Shown: positions 18,443 through 29,389, counted from the stretch's first letter. The stretch: DNA of 64,000 nucleotides from Chryseobacterium sp. (GCA_031277615.1 JAITMC010000019.1:109226-173225), one strand, 5' to 3'. Program-made: numbers and translations. Notes: generated by a model from the sequence alone, not told the origin.

Positions 18443-18477
18443 AGCAACTCCCGCGGGCGAAGCCCGCGGGAGTTGCT
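18443..18477. repeat. GC-rich perfect palindrome with GAA triloop
   Basis: A perfect 16-bp stem (AGCAACTCCCGCGGGC and its complement) around a GAA loop, giving the very stable core GCGAAGC at the tip. There is no T-tract. It is strikingly GC-rich against the AT-rich surroundings. Similar C-GAA-G hairpins occur at 39.5, 50.9, 63.3 and 63.4 kb. Confidence 0.75.
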
Positions 18478-18514
18478 GTCTGTAAAAAATATAATTGAGT
18501 TAATAATGAATCCT

Positions 18515-18543
18515 GAAAAAAACCGCCGGCCTTTCCGGCGGTT
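18515..18543 (-). terminator. Terminator after the outer-membrane protein pair
   Basis: On the minus strand AACCGCCGG and CCGGCGGTT pair around a 5-nt loop and are followed by six to seven T. It ends the transcript covering the two outer-membrane genes. Confidence 0.85.
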
Positions 18544-18579
18544 CACCACAAAATAATTAAATATGAAGAAAGATAACTC

Positions 18580-20853
18580 TTATCTTGTTCTGCTTTTAAT
18601 AGCATCAGATGCTCCTTCAATATCCCTTACTTTTTTCACTTTCTGATTTCCGAAATTATAGGTAAGGCTTACGGTTACCCCTCTTCGGTACTGATCATTT
18701 CTTACGTAGTTGTAATTGCCGCTTTCCTGATAATCTTCAATTTCCAGAATATTGGTCTTTAATACGTCAGATACATTCACGGCAAAAGTCCAGTCATTCC
18801 AGTTTTTCTTGATGCTGAGATCCAGGCTCATCAGGCTTTTCAGCATTCCAAGTTCAATCTGCTGCTTGTCTACAAAGAAATAGTTAACCCCCAGGAACCA
18901 TGTTTTCTTTTTATCCAGGCGAAGCGTGTTGTTAGACTGGATGATTAAACTGGTGGATTTCGTCTTATTGATATAGGTGTCAAAAACCTCTCCGGTTGTA
19001 GGGTCCGTATTCAGGGTTCCGTTGTTGATGTTATGCTGGAAACCGATGTTAAAATTAGTCGTCAGATACTGCTTGAAGAACGTTTTCTGCATCCCAACCA
19101 TTGCCGACATTTCCTGCTTGGTACCAAAGTTGGTGCGGATATAAGCCAGCTTTCGGTATTCAACCCCGTCTCTTATCACTTCTTTTTGTAAAGGAATCTG
19201 CGTGATCACATCCTTAAATAAAGAGTGGTTCAGGATCAGGAAATAAGAATTCTTATACATATAGGTAAGTTCCTGATTGTAGGTAGAAGATGCCTTCACA
19301 AAAGGATTGTTCTGGGTATAGTTATCCTCGGTAATGATATTTTTTACCGGATTCAGTTCCCAGAAGCTCGGTCTTCTCATTCTGCTGGAAAATGAATAGG
19401 AAAGGTTATTCTTATCATTAATGGCATAATTGAAACTTACGTATGGCAAAAGATTGTTATAATCCCTTTTGATCACCTGATGTCTTTGTGCTTCCACGGT
19501 ATGATTAGGGCTGTCCGCAGTTCCTACACTGTTGGTGATCTCATAGCGTACTCCTGCTTTTCCGGAGAACTTGTCTGAAAACTTCTTTTCAGCAGTTACA
19601 TAAAATCCGTAAATACTTTCATCGTAAATGAAATGGTTAGGTTCAGAAATAGATTCCATGCTGTTGAGATCTCCATTAGGCAGATAAGAATAAATATCTG
19701 TAATGTTCTTGGTATCGTTATCCGTTTTGGTTTTATTGAAATTTCCTCCTACAGATAATGTGAAATCATTTTTGAACTTCTGAATATAATCTGCTGTGGC
19801 AGAAAAATTATTAATGGTTTGGGGAACATCCTGGATAATCTTTTTTCCCAGTTGTGAAAAGTCTCCCAAAACCCCCGGGCGCATTGTATTATTGTCTGAA
19901 TACTGAAATCTTTTATAGTTCATATAAGCCGCATTCATATTCAGCTTGCTTCCTAAAGAGTCAAGTTTTAATTCATAGTTTAAGTTTACGGAATTATTAT
20001 ACGACCTTGCATCTTCCCTGTTTTTTGAACGGGTATAATCGGTTTTAAGCAGTGTTCCGTCAGTATCATAGATGTTCAGGGTATTCAGAAGGTCAATGGT
20101 GGAACCGTAGCTTCTGTTAGCCCAGGTATTCCAGGATAAGGCAAGGTTGCTGTTGTCATTCAGCTGATAATCAATATTCAGGTAACCGCCTAAATTCTTA
20201 TTCGGATCATCAATATCTCCTACCGATTCATTCTGGATCAGAGAAGTACCGTTTTTCAGGATATAGGTTTGTGGCTGGGTATAATCACCTCCGCTCAGAC
20301 TGGCGCTGATTCCCAGTTTATCTTTTCGGTAATTTACAGAAAAACTTGCCTGGCTGTTATTGTATTTATTCTGAGTGTTAGACATTCTCATATTTCCATT
20401 GGTCCCGTCGCTCATTTTTTTCTTCAGCACAATATTGATGATTCCGTCAGAAGACTCTACCTGATACTCGCTGCCCGGAACAGTGATCACTTCAATTTTC
20501 TGAATGTTTTCAGCCGGGGTATTTTTCAGGAACTGAGTCAGCGATTCAGCATCCATATTGGTTTTTCTGCCGTTGATGTAGATCAGCGCATTGTTTTTTC
20601 CTGCAATCTTCAGGTTTTTATCATCTGTGGTAGACAAAAGCGGAGTCTGCTTCAAAAGGTCGAAAGTAGTGTTTCCTTTGGTAACAGGAGACGCTGCTAC
20701 ATCATATACAAAACGATCGCTCTGTTTCTTGAAAACCTGTTTGGTAATCGTAACGCCTTCTATAGCTTTGGTTTTTACCGTATCAGATTTTTTTTCCTGG
20801 GCCCAAACGAGACTTCCCGATATGGCGGCCACTAATATAATTATCTTTTTCAT
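18580..20853 (-). CDS. Outer-membrane beta-barrel protein, TonB-receptor-like, copy 2
   Basis: A 757-residue outer-membrane protein with a signal peptide (MKKIIILVAAISGSLVWAQ). A plug-like domain covers about 30-150 (FDLLKQTPLL, ALIYINGRKTNMD, IEVITVPGSEYQVESSDGI) and a 22-strand-type barrel follows. It ends in the aromatic-rich strand VTVSLTYNFGNQKV plus a short charged tail, and lacks the usual carboxypeptidase-like domain. The family is OMP_b-brl_3; the transported or bound ligand is unknown. It is a tandem paralogue of the gene at 20900, 46 nt away with no promoter space between, so it is the second gene of a two-gene operon. Both end with a conserved tail, DAIKSRT in this copy and DAVKSRT in the other. 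Confidence 0.88.
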   Translation of the reverse strand: MKKIIILVAAISGSLVWAQEKKSDTVKTKAIEGVTITKQVFKKQSDRFVYDVAASPVTKGNTTFDLLKQTPLLSTTDDKNLKIAGKNNALIYINGRKTNMDAESLTQFLKNTPAENIQKIEVITVPGSEYQVESSDGIINIVLKKKMSDGTNGNMRMSNTQNKYNNSQASFSVNYRKDKLGISASLSGGDYTQPQTYILKNGTSLIQNESVGDIDDPNKNLGGYLNIDYQLNDNSNLALSWNTWANRSYGSTIDLLNTLNIYDTDGTLLKTDYTRSKNREDARSYNNSVNLNYELKLDSLGSKLNMNAAYMNYKRFQYSDNNTMRPGVLGDFSQLGKKIIQDVPQTINNFSATADYIQKFKNDFTLSVGGNFNKTKTDNDTKNITDIYSYLPNGDLNSMESISEPNHFIYDESIYGFYVTAEKKFSDKFSGKAGVRYEITNSVGTADSPNHTVEAQRHQVIKRDYNNLLPYVSFNYAINDKNNLSYSFSSRMRRPSFWELNPVKNIITEDNYTQNNPFVKASSTYNQELTYMYKNSYFLILNHSLFKDVITQIPLQKEVIRDGVEYRKLAYIRTNFGTKQEMSAMVGMQKTFFKQYLTTNFNIGFQHNINNGTLNTDPTTGEVFDTYINKTKSTSLIIQSNNTLRLDKKKTWFLGVNYFFVDKQQIELGMLKSLMSLDLSIKKNWNDWTFAVNVSDVLKTNILEIEDYQESGNYNYVRNDQYRRGVTVSLTYNFGNQKVKKVRDIEGASDAIKSRTR

Positions 20854-20899
20854 GCCTTTTTATTTAAGTAAGTTGTGGTTGTTTTTAAATTTTTTGTGG

Positions 20900-23155
20900 T
20901 TATGTTCTTGATTTTACAGCATCATTGGCTGATTTAATTTCTCTTGCTTTCTTCAGTTTCTGGTTTCCGAAATTATAGGTTACCCCAAGGTTCAGTAATC
21001 TGGAATATCCGAAATTGATGACATTGTTATAAGAGCCATTAGGCTGTACACCGTTAATCTTATTGTAATTCTGGTTGAAAAGATCATATACCTCTGCAAC
21101 GATCGTCCATTCGCCGATTATTTTTTTCAGGCTGATATCAAAGCTTTGTCTCACACCCAGCGTTCCGCTTTCAATTTTTACTTTGCTTCCGTAATAGTAA
21201 TTCACTCCCAGGAACCAGTCTTTTTTAGAGGAGAGCCGGATCGTATTATTGATATTGGCAGACATGCTGAAGTTTTTAATATCAATTACATAAGGTTCAA
21301 GAGCTTCGGTATATCCGGCATCAGGAACAGAAGTAGGATCTTTCGTTATAGTACCGTTATACATGCTGTAACCAAAATTGACAGAATAGTTGGTCGTCCA
21401 GATCTCTTTAAACCAGGGTTTGTTCATTCCCAGGGTCAGGCCAAGCTGCTTATTATTCCCATAATTGGTTCTGATGTAACGGAGGAATCTGGTTGTTTCT
21501 ATGACCGGGTTTCCGTTTTCATCCACAATGATATTTCCTTCTTCATCTTTTTTAGGTCCCGTTATGGTTCCCTGTAGCGGCATCTGGTTGGAAGCGTCCT
21601 GTACATAACTGAAACTCAGATTGGCAAAGAAAGCATTCTTAAACATATAACTGATTTCCTGATTATAATGCTTGGAAGCCAGGATAAACGGGTTGTTCTG
21701 CGTATAATTGTCAGGAGTGAAATACGTTCTTGAAGGATTCAGTTCCCAGAAACGCGGTCTCTTGATTCTGCTGGAAAACGTATAGCTGATATTATGATCG
21801 GAATTAATAGCGTAATTGATGTTCAGGTAAGGCAGAAGGTTGTTGTAATTTCTGTCGAAGCTGTCTTTGCCCAGGATATCTCCGCTGCTACGGGTCATCT
21901 CAAAACGGGTTCCTATCTTTCCGGATAGCTTCTCGTTCAGCTTTCTTTCATAAGTAATATAGGCTCCCAGAATTCTTTCCTTGTAGATGAAATGATTCGT
22001 CTGGTAAATATCGACCTCTGGAATGCCATTGATGATATTGTCCTGTCGGGTATCGTTGTCCGTATTCGTGTGGTTATAGCTGATTCCCATTAGCCAGGTA
22101 TTCCCGGCCGCTGTTTTCTTGAGATAATCAATATTTCCTGCAAAATTGTTGATGATCTGTGGAACCGACTGTTGAAGGGCAGAATATTTATTCTTCTGAT
22201 CATTATTCAGGGGAAAACTTTCATTCGTGCTCATTTTATCTCTGTTGAACCATAGGTAAGAAGCATTTGAGGTCAGCTTGCTTCCCAGCGTATCGGTTTT
22301 TATTTCATAGTTGAGGTTAAAGGAATGATTCCTTGTCTGGGCATCCTCGGTGTTTACCGTTCTGTTGTAAAGGATTCCGTTTCTCCAGTTGGTTACATCA
22401 AGAATAGAATTAAAGCTCTTGTTGTATCTCATGTTATAAGTGAAGCCTAAGCTTTGTTTCGGATTGATCTCATAATCAATATTGATATTTCCCCCGTAGT
22501 ATTTATTAGGATCAGCATTACTTCCGAAAGATTCATTTCTGAAAGTGGCATCCCCGTTGGATAGGGTATATCGCTCCCTGTCGGTCCAGCTTCCCATATT
22601 GAAATTGGAGTTGACGGATACTTTACCTTTTCTGAGATTAAAAGAAGCTCCGGCAGAAGGATTATTGTAATAGCCCTGCTCATTGTTCATCTTAATCGTT
22701 CCGTTATAGCCGTCGCTTTTCTTTTTCTTCATCACAATGTTGATGACACCTTCATTGGATTCTACCTGAAACTCGCTTCCCGGTACGGTGATCACCTCAA
22801 TTTTCTGAATTTCTTCGGATGGAGTTCCCTTAAGCATTTCAATCAGGGCCTGGGAATCCATATTGGTTTTCTTGTTATTGATGTAGATTACCACATCAGA
22901 CTTACCCATAATCTTAAGCGACTTACCATCGATACTGGAAAGCATTGGGGTTTGCTTCAACAGATTAAAAGAATTGGTTCCTTTTGCAATAGGAGAAGAA
23001 GCTACATCATAAATAAAACGGTCGCTTTGCTTTTTGAAAACCTGCTTTTTGATATTAACCGCCTCAATATCCTTTACTTTCAAAGTATCTTTTGATTGTT
23101 GGGCGGAAGCAAATCCACTGAAAAATAGGGCGGCAATAAGAATTTGAGTTTTCAT
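20900..23155 (-). CDS. Outer-membrane beta-barrel protein, TonB-receptor-like, copy 1
   Basis: A 751-residue paralogue of the protein at 18580, first in the operon. It has a signal peptide (MKTQILIAALFFSGFASAQ), a plug region (FKKQSDRFIYDVASSPIAKG, VVIYINNKKTNMD, IEVITVPGSEFQVESNEG) and a C-terminal barrel ending VTYNFGNQKLKKAREIKSA. The most conserved stretch between the two copies is the plug and the barrel motif RPRFWELNPSRTYF. It probably handles a related but distinct ligand. It is likely controlled by a promoter and palindromic operator candidate at 23207-23249. Confidence 0.88.
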   Translation of the reverse strand: MKTQILIAALFFSGFASAQQSKDTLKVKDIEAVNIKKQVFKKQSDRFIYDVASSPIAKGTNSFNLLKQTPMLSSIDGKSLKIMGKSDVVIYINNKKTNMDSQALIEMLKGTPSEEIQKIEVITVPGSEFQVESNEGVINIVMKKKKSDGYNGTIKMNNEQGYYNNPSAGASFNLRKGKVSVNSNFNMGSWTDRERYTLSNGDATFRNESFGSNADPNKYYGGNINIDYEINPKQSLGFTYNMRYNKSFNSILDVTNWRNGILYNRTVNTEDAQTRNHSFNLNYEIKTDTLGSKLTSNASYLWFNRDKMSTNESFPLNNDQKNKYSALQQSVPQIINNFAGNIDYLKKTAAGNTWLMGISYNHTNTDNDTRQDNIINGIPEVDIYQTNHFIYKERILGAYITYERKLNEKLSGKIGTRFEMTRSSGDILGKDSFDRNYNNLLPYLNINYAINSDHNISYTFSSRIKRPRFWELNPSRTYFTPDNYTQNNPFILASKHYNQEISYMFKNAFFANLSFSYVQDASNQMPLQGTITGPKKDEEGNIIVDENGNPVIETTRFLRYIRTNYGNNKQLGLTLGMNKPWFKEIWTTNYSVNFGYSMYNGTITKDPTSVPDAGYTEALEPYVIDIKNFSMSANINNTIRLSSKKDWFLGVNYYYGSKVKIESGTLGVRQSFDISLKKIIGEWTIVAEVYDLFNQNYNKINGVQPNGSYNNVINFGYSRLLNLGVTYNFGNQKLKKAREIKSANDAVKSRT

Positions 23156-23206
23156 GACTATTATTTTTAGGTGTTAATAGCTTGTATGATTAGTTATTTA
23201 ACATTA

Positions 23207-23214
23207 CAAAGATA
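23207..23214 (-). promoter_or_regulatory. -7 box for the outer-membrane protein operon
   Basis: On the minus strand TATCTTTG fits TAnnTTTG, 52 nt upstream of the start codon at 23155. A TTTG lies 26 nt further upstream, longer than the usual spacing. Confidence 0.6.
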
Positions 23215-23226
23215 TATAATAAATTT

Positions 23227-23249
23227 AGTATTATGCAATACAAAGTACT
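23227..23249. promoter_or_regulatory. Candidate operator palindrome
   Basis: A 23-bp imperfect palindrome: AGTATTATG on one side and CAAAGTACT on the other, with an inner GTATT-ATGC-AATAC dyad. About 9 of 11 half-site positions match. It covers the -33 region of the outer-membrane protein promoter. The AGTACTTTG-type half-site resembles sites I recall before PadR-regulated genes in Flavobacteriia; that link is inference and no PadR gene is in the window. Confidence 0.5.
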
Positions 23250-23397
23250 AAAAATGTTTTAATTTAATTTTTAACATGTTGATTTACAGATGTTAAAAAA
23301 TTATATAAAAAAATGAATACTTTCAGTTTCTACATAATAAGACAACCATAACCTATAAATTGTTACAGAAGAAGTCGAAATTTTTTGAAAATTTTAA

Positions 23398-23739
23398 TTA
23401 TTCCCGGTCAAAACGGGCCAGTTTTTTATCCACCCATATCGTGGCAAAAGGAAAAAAGGCAGCGAGTAATGCGAAAACAAAATCTTCATCATCCCAGGTG
23501 AAAATTCTGCGGGCCGGAATGCAGAACAGAAGATATAGCGTGAAAAACAACCCGTGAATATTTCCGATAATGATGATGAATATAGTAGGAAGAAGGCCCT
23601 CATCGTCATATCTTTTCCAGATCATCGCAACCCCGTAAAGAAGAAAACAGGTAATGGCTTCTGCAAGGCAGATCTGTTTAAACCATTTGATGATTTTTTC
23701 CTGAGGATACTTTGAAAAATATTTTTCGATGAAGTTCAT
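23398..23739 (-). CDS. DUF3817 family membrane protein
   Basis: A 113-residue protein with three to four membrane helices (about 25-42, 50-75, 90-105) and the DUF3817 pattern: CLAEAITCFLLYGVAM, then IIGNIHGLFFTLYLLFC, then the C-terminal FALLAAFFPFATIWVDKKL. Its function is unknown. It is followed in transcription by an AT-rich gap before the outer-membrane operon and preceded by nadD in the same direction with a 72-nt spacer. Confidence 0.82.
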   Translation of the reverse strand: MNFIEKYFSKYPQEKIIKWFKQICLAEAITCFLLYGVAMIWKRYDDEGLLPTIFIIIIGNIHGLFFTLYLLFCIPARRIFTWDDEDFVFALLAAFFPFATIWVDKKLARFDRE

Positions 23740-23811
23740 ACTTTAAATTATAATGATAAGCGGGGGTGCAGGCAGACCCCAAATCCTTATTTCTGTTTAA
23801 TAAAGGCAAAA

Positions 23812-24396
23812 TTACTTATAAAAACTGCTTCCGTCCAAATATTCAAAGACTTCCGGTGGAAGCATAGGACGTACATTTTTGCCGTCTCTGATCATATTTC
23901 TGATCTCCGTAGCAGAAAGCTCAATCACAGGAGCCTGTACCATAGAGATATTCTCATGCTGCAGATATTCCGAATCTTTTTTCTCACCCTCAAAAACACG
24001 TGGATACACAATAATGTGATGGTCCCTGATCAGGATATCTGAGTTTTTCCATTTCTGAAGGCCATCCAGATTATCTTCACCCATGATCAGGCTGAAAGAA
24101 TAATCAGGATATTTCTCATGAAGATACGTAAGCGTATCGATCGTGTAGCTTGGTTTTGGGAGGGAAAATTCCACATTGGAAGCCCTCATTTTCGGATAAT
24201 TCTTCACGGCGAGCTGTACCATATCCAGCCTGTTGTGGTCCTTCAGCAGAGACTTTTTGTCTTTAAAAGGATTTTGTGGGCTCACTACAAACCAAAGCTC
24301 ATCCATATCAGAATTCTCCAGAATATAATTAGCCAGAATAAGATGCCCGATATGAATAGGATTGAATGATCCGAAAAATAAACCGATTTTTTTCAT
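23812..24396 (-). CDS. nadD: Nicotinate-nucleotide adenylyltransferase
   Basis: A 194-residue enzyme that forms deamido-NAD from nicotinate mononucleotide and ATP. It has the nucleotidyltransferase signatures GLFFGSFNPIHIGHLILAN (GxFxPxHxGH, residues 5-20), FVVSPQNPFKDKKSLL and the C-terminal ELSATEIRNMIRDGK (ISxTxIR motif). Length and motifs fit NadD. It is 27 nt downstream of recJ on the same strand, so the two are probably co-transcribed. Confidence 0.95.
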   Translation of the reverse strand: MKKIGLFFGSFNPIHIGHLILANYILENSDMDELWFVVSPQNPFKDKKSLLKDHNRLDMVQLAVKNYPKMRASNVEFSLPKPSYTIDTLTYLHEKYPDYSFSLIMGEDNLDGLQKWKNSDILIRDHHIIVYPRVFEGEKKDSEYLQHENISMVQAPVIELSATEIRNMIRDGKNVRPMLPPEVFEYLDGSSFYK

Positions 24397-24423
24397 TTTG
24401 TTTCAGTAAGCAGATACAGCATT

Positions 24424-26136
24424 TTAATCCCTGAACTTTACGTCTTTGATGTTGAGGTAATGGGTAACATTTCCTTTCCAGTGGTTTTCTTCCAAAGTGA
24501 AGGCCAGATCAAAATTTCGGGTTTTAAAATCCTCGGCAAACTGTCCCAGCTTAAACCCTACACATTCTATATTCCTTCCGGTAGCATCCTGCTTAATGTA
24601 AAACTTAAGGTGGTTGTTATCTTTCCCCATTGTTTTCACATACCCTGAAAGTCTCTGGTTGGTAAGGGTAAAGATCGGTTTCATATTGTGAGGTCCGAAG
24701 GGAGCCAGTTTTCTGTGGAAATTAATAAACTCCCTGTTGATCTCATCGATTGCTATTTCAGAATCAATCGTAATAGACGGTTCTTTCTGATGCTCCTGGA
24801 TTTTTTCGGAAACAATACGTTCAAATTTTTCCTTGAAAGCATCAAACTTATCTTTCTCCATCGAAAGTCCGGCTGCAGCATGGTGCCCGCCGAATTTCAG
24901 GAAATATTCAGAACACATATCCAGTGCCTCATGCACATCAAAGTCCGAAACAGATCTTGCTGAAGCTACCATTTCTCCGTTATTCCCGTCGGTAAATACC
25001 AGCGTTGGCTTATAATAGGTTTCAATCAGTCTTGAAGCTACAATTCCGATAACCCCTTTATTCCATTCAGGATGATAAACAATCGTGGTATGCTTCGTTT
25101 CCTGCTGGGATTCTATGATCTGATTCAGGGCAGAAAGAGTAGAGTTCATATCCAGCTCACGTCTTTCATCGTTGAGGTCCATAATATCGCTCACGATCTG
25201 GTTGGCATGTTTCAGATTATCAGAAACCATAAGCTCAACAGCAGCTTTTCCGTGTGAAATTCTTCCCGCTGCATTAATTTTGGGTGCAATTTCAAAAACA
25301 ATATTAGAAATCTCGAAATGAGAAAGCTTATCTTCAGGAATTAATAACCTTAATCCCATATTTCTGGTCTTTCTCAGGATTTTCAGCCCCATTTTGGCCA
25401 GTACCCGGTTTTCGCCGGTCATCGAAACAATATCGGCTGCAATGGAAATTGCCAGCAGATCCGTAAGTTCAAATAGCTCGGCTTCGGGAATTTTATAAAT
25501 GGTATTCAGTCCCTGGCAAAGTTTAAAACCTACGCCGCATCCTGAAAGTTCCTTGAACGGATATCGGCAGTCGCTTCTTTTCGGATCCAGCACAGCGGCC
25601 GCATTCGGAATTTCTTCTCCGGGAAGGTGATGGTCGCAGATGATGAAATCAATTCCACGGTCTGCAGCGTATTTTACCATATCGATAGCTTTGATACCGC
25701 AGTCTAATGCTACGATCAGGGTGAAGCCGTTTTCTTTGGCAAAATCAATTCCTTCGGTGGAAATTCCATACCCCTCAGAATTTCTGTCCGGGATATAATA
25801 ATCCAGATATTTTTTCTCAACAATTTTGCTGAGATATAGGTACATCAGGGCTACAGCTGTAGTTCCGTCTACATCGTAATCTCCGTATACCAGTATTTTT
25901 TCTCCGTTTTCAATGGCTGTGGCAATGCGCTCAACGGCTTTTTGCATATCGGCCATCAGAAAAGGACTGTGGATGTCGTTTAAATTAGGTTTGAAAAATT
26001 CTCTGGCCTTTTGATAATTGTCAATTCCTCTTAGAACGAGGAGCTTAGATTCAAAAGTACCAAAACCAAGTGACGAACTTAGTCTGTCCACAACTTCCTC
26101 ATCGGGCTCGGGCTTGTAAATCCATTTTTGACTCAT
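24424..26136 (-). CDS. recJ: Single-stranded-DNA-specific exonuclease RecJ
   Basis: A 570-residue 5'-3' exonuclease of the DHH superfamily, acting in recombination and repair. Motifs are VYGDYDVDGTTAVALMY (motif I, DxD), VALDCGIKA (motif II), FIICDHHLPG (DHH, motif III), NAAAVLDPKRSDCRYPF and, in the DHHA1 domain, FGGHHAAAGLSM. The C-terminal OB-like region contains FTLTNQRLSGYVKTMGKD. The catalytic residues are complete and the length is typical. Confidence 0.95.
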   Translation of the reverse strand: MSQKWIYKPEPDEEVVDRLSSSLGFGTFESKLLVLRGIDNYQKAREFFKPNLNDIHSPFLMADMQKAVERIATAIENGEKILVYGDYDVDGTTAVALMYLYLSKIVEKKYLDYYIPDRNSEGYGISTEGIDFAKENGFTLIVALDCGIKAIDMVKYAADRGIDFIICDHHLPGEEIPNAAAVLDPKRSDCRYPFKELSGCGVGFKLCQGLNTIYKIPEAELFELTDLLAISIAADIVSMTGENRVLAKMGLKILRKTRNMGLRLLIPEDKLSHFEISNIVFEIAPKINAAGRISHGKAAVELMVSDNLKHANQIVSDIMDLNDERRELDMNSTLSALNQIIESQQETKHTTIVYHPEWNKGVIGIVASRLIETYYKPTLVFTDGNNGEMVASARSVSDFDVHEALDMCSEYFLKFGGHHAAAGLSMEKDKFDAFKEKFERIVSEKIQEHQKEPSITIDSEIAIDEINREFINFHRKLAPFGPHNMKPIFTLTNQRLSGYVKTMGKDNNHLKFYIKQDATGRNIECVGFKLGQFAEDFKTRNFDLAFTLEENHWKGNVTHYLNIKDVKFRD

Positions 26137-26216
26137 TTCACAAAAATAGGGAAAAAAAATAGCATTTTGAAATCATTGTCAGTGAAGTTTTAGCTTCATG
26201 ATTGTTAAAAAATATC

Positions 26217-26224
26217 TATCTTCG
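26217..26224 (+). promoter_or_regulatory. -7 box before the M48 peptidase gene
   Basis: TATCTTCG matches TAnnTTTG with one change, 20 nt upstream of the start at 26244. It is divergent from recJ. Confidence 0.45.
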
Positions 26225-26243
26225 CAATCCAAATTAAATGATT

Positions 26244-27056
26244 ATGAAAAAAATTACACTTTGCCTTATGATTCTTGGGGCAACACACTCAATCACAGCA
26301 CAGAAGATCAATCTTGGAAAAGCGGCGGGAGTCGTTACCAAAGGAGCAAAAGCACTTACTTTCTCCAACGAGGATGCCATTAAGCTTTCTAAAGAATCCG
26401 TAGACTGGATGGATAAAAACAATCAGGTTGCAGGGCCTAAAGATCCTTATACCGTAAGATTGAATAAACTTTTCGGAAAACACAAATCACAGGATGGGCT
26501 TAATCTGAACTACAAAGTTTACAAAGTGAAGGATATCAACGCGTTTGCCTGCGCAGACGGTAGCGTTCGTGTATTCTCTTCTTTGATGGATATCATGACT
26601 GATGATGAAATTCTTGCCGTAATCGGACATGAAATAGGACACGTAAAGAATCAAGACACCAAAGATGCTATGAAAGCAGCCTATATGAAGGCAGCTGCAC
26701 TTGATGCGGCTTCCTCTGCTTCCGCTACAGTGGCAACATTAAATGACAGCCAGGTGGGAAAAATGGCCAACGCATTCCTTGATGCTTCTCACAGCAAAAA
26801 ACAGGAGTCTGAAGCAGATACCTATTCTTATGATTTCATGAAAGCGAATAAGTATGACGTTGTAGGAGCTTATACAGCCTTTAAAAAACTGGCACTGCTT
26901 TCTGAAGGAAGTACACAGACCGGTTTCGAGAAAATGTTCAACTCTCACCCTGACAGTGAAAAAAGAGCACAGGCAATCAAGAAAAGAGCCGAAAAAGACG
27001 GTTTATGGAAAGATCCGGGAACGGTGTCTCTTCCAAAGACAAAGCTGACGAAATAA
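26244..27056 (+). CDS. M48-family zinc metallopeptidase, exported
   Basis: A 270-residue peptidase with a signal peptide (MKKITLCLMILGATHSITAQ) and the zinc motif HEIGH at residues 129-133 (AVIGHEIGHVKNQD). A third ligand is likely in KQESEADTYSYDFM. The segment INAFACADGSVRVFSSLMD is typical of the Oma1/HtpX/BepA-like group of M48. It probably works in the periplasm on misfolded or outer-membrane proteins. The start at 26244 begins the signal peptide; an ATG two codons earlier is possible. Confidence 0.9.
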   Translation: MKKITLCLMILGATHSITAQKINLGKAAGVVTKGAKALTFSNEDAIKLSKESVDWMDKNNQVAGPKDPYTVRLNKLFGKHKSQDGLNLNYKVYKVKDINAFACADGSVRVFSSLMDIMTDDEILAVIGHEIGHVKNQDTKDAMKAAYMKAAALDAASSASATVATLNDSQVGKMANAFLDASHSKKQESEADTYSYDFMKANKYDVVGAYTAFKKLALLSEGSTQTGFEKMFNSHPDSEKRAQAIKKRAEKDGLWKDPGTVSLPKTKLTK

Positions 27057-27076
27057 GAACGTTTCACAGATAAAAT

Positions 27077-27110
27077 AAAACTCCTCAAAGTATGACTTTG
27101 AGGAGTTTTT
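27077..27110 (+). terminator. Terminator after the M48 peptidase gene
   Basis: AAAACTCCTCAAAG and CTTTGAGGAGTTTT form a perfect 14-bp stem with a TATGA loop. The A-rich left side would also serve the convergent ABC-F gene. Confidence 0.9.
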
Positions 27111-27138
27111 ATGTAGATTTAATGTTGTCCTGAAATAA

Positions 27139-28833
<1,695 letters not shown>

Positions 28834-28879
28834 TTAATTATGAGGTATTTTTTATATATTTCATTAACGAAATTTTAAA

Positions 28880-29341
28880 ATGATGAAGATCGAAAAAACA
28901 GTCAATATATTAAACAGAAGAGCCCGTTTTGAGTATGAAATTCTTGAAGAACTGGAAGCAGGCATGGTTTTGACGGGTACCGAAATAAAATCTTTGCGTT
29001 CTTCCAAAGCATCCATTGCAGAATCCTTCTGTCAGTTTATTGATGGGGAATTATACATCATCAACATGATGATTGACGAGTATAAATTAGGAACTTTTTA
29101 TAACCATAAAACAAAAAGGGAACGGAAATTGCTGTTGCACAAAAAAGAATTACTTAAACTTGAGAAAAAGTTAAAGGATGCCGGGAACACAATCATACCT
29201 TTGAAATTATATATCACCGATAAAGGGAAAGCAAAGGTCCTGATTGCCCTTGCCAGAGGGAAAAAACTCTTTGATAAAAGGGAAGCGATAAAAGATAGAG
29301 AAAATAAACGAAACCTGGACAGAATATTAAAGAAAAGTTAA
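28880..29341 (+). CDS. smpB: SsrA-binding protein SmpB
   Basis: A 153-residue tmRNA-binding protein needed for ribosome rescue by trans-translation. Motifs are RARFEYEILEELEAGMVLTG, TEIKSLRSSKASIAESFCQF, FYNHKTKRERKLLLHKKEL, and the C-terminal LARGKKLFDKREAIKDREN, which enters the decoding centre. The ATG at 28880 or the next codon could be the start. It is divergent from the ABC-F gene. Confidence 0.96.
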   Translation: MMKIEKTVNILNRRARFEYEILEELEAGMVLTGTEIKSLRSSKASIAESFCQFIDGELYIINMMIDEYKLGTFYNHKTKRERKLLLHKKELLKLEKKLKDAGNTIIPLKLYITDKGKAKVLIALARGKKLFDKREAIKDRENKRNLDRILKKS

Positions 29342-29357
29342 AAATCATTTAAAAAAC

Positions 29358-29389
29358 TTTGTATATAAAGAAAAATTATATTTATTTTG
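29358..29389 (+). promoter_or_regulatory. Promoter of the OmpA-like gene
   Basis: TTTG at 29358-29361 and TTATTTTG at 29382-29389 are separated by 20 nt, one change from TTTG-n19-TAnnTTTG. It lies 30 nt upstream of the start codon. Confidence 0.6.
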
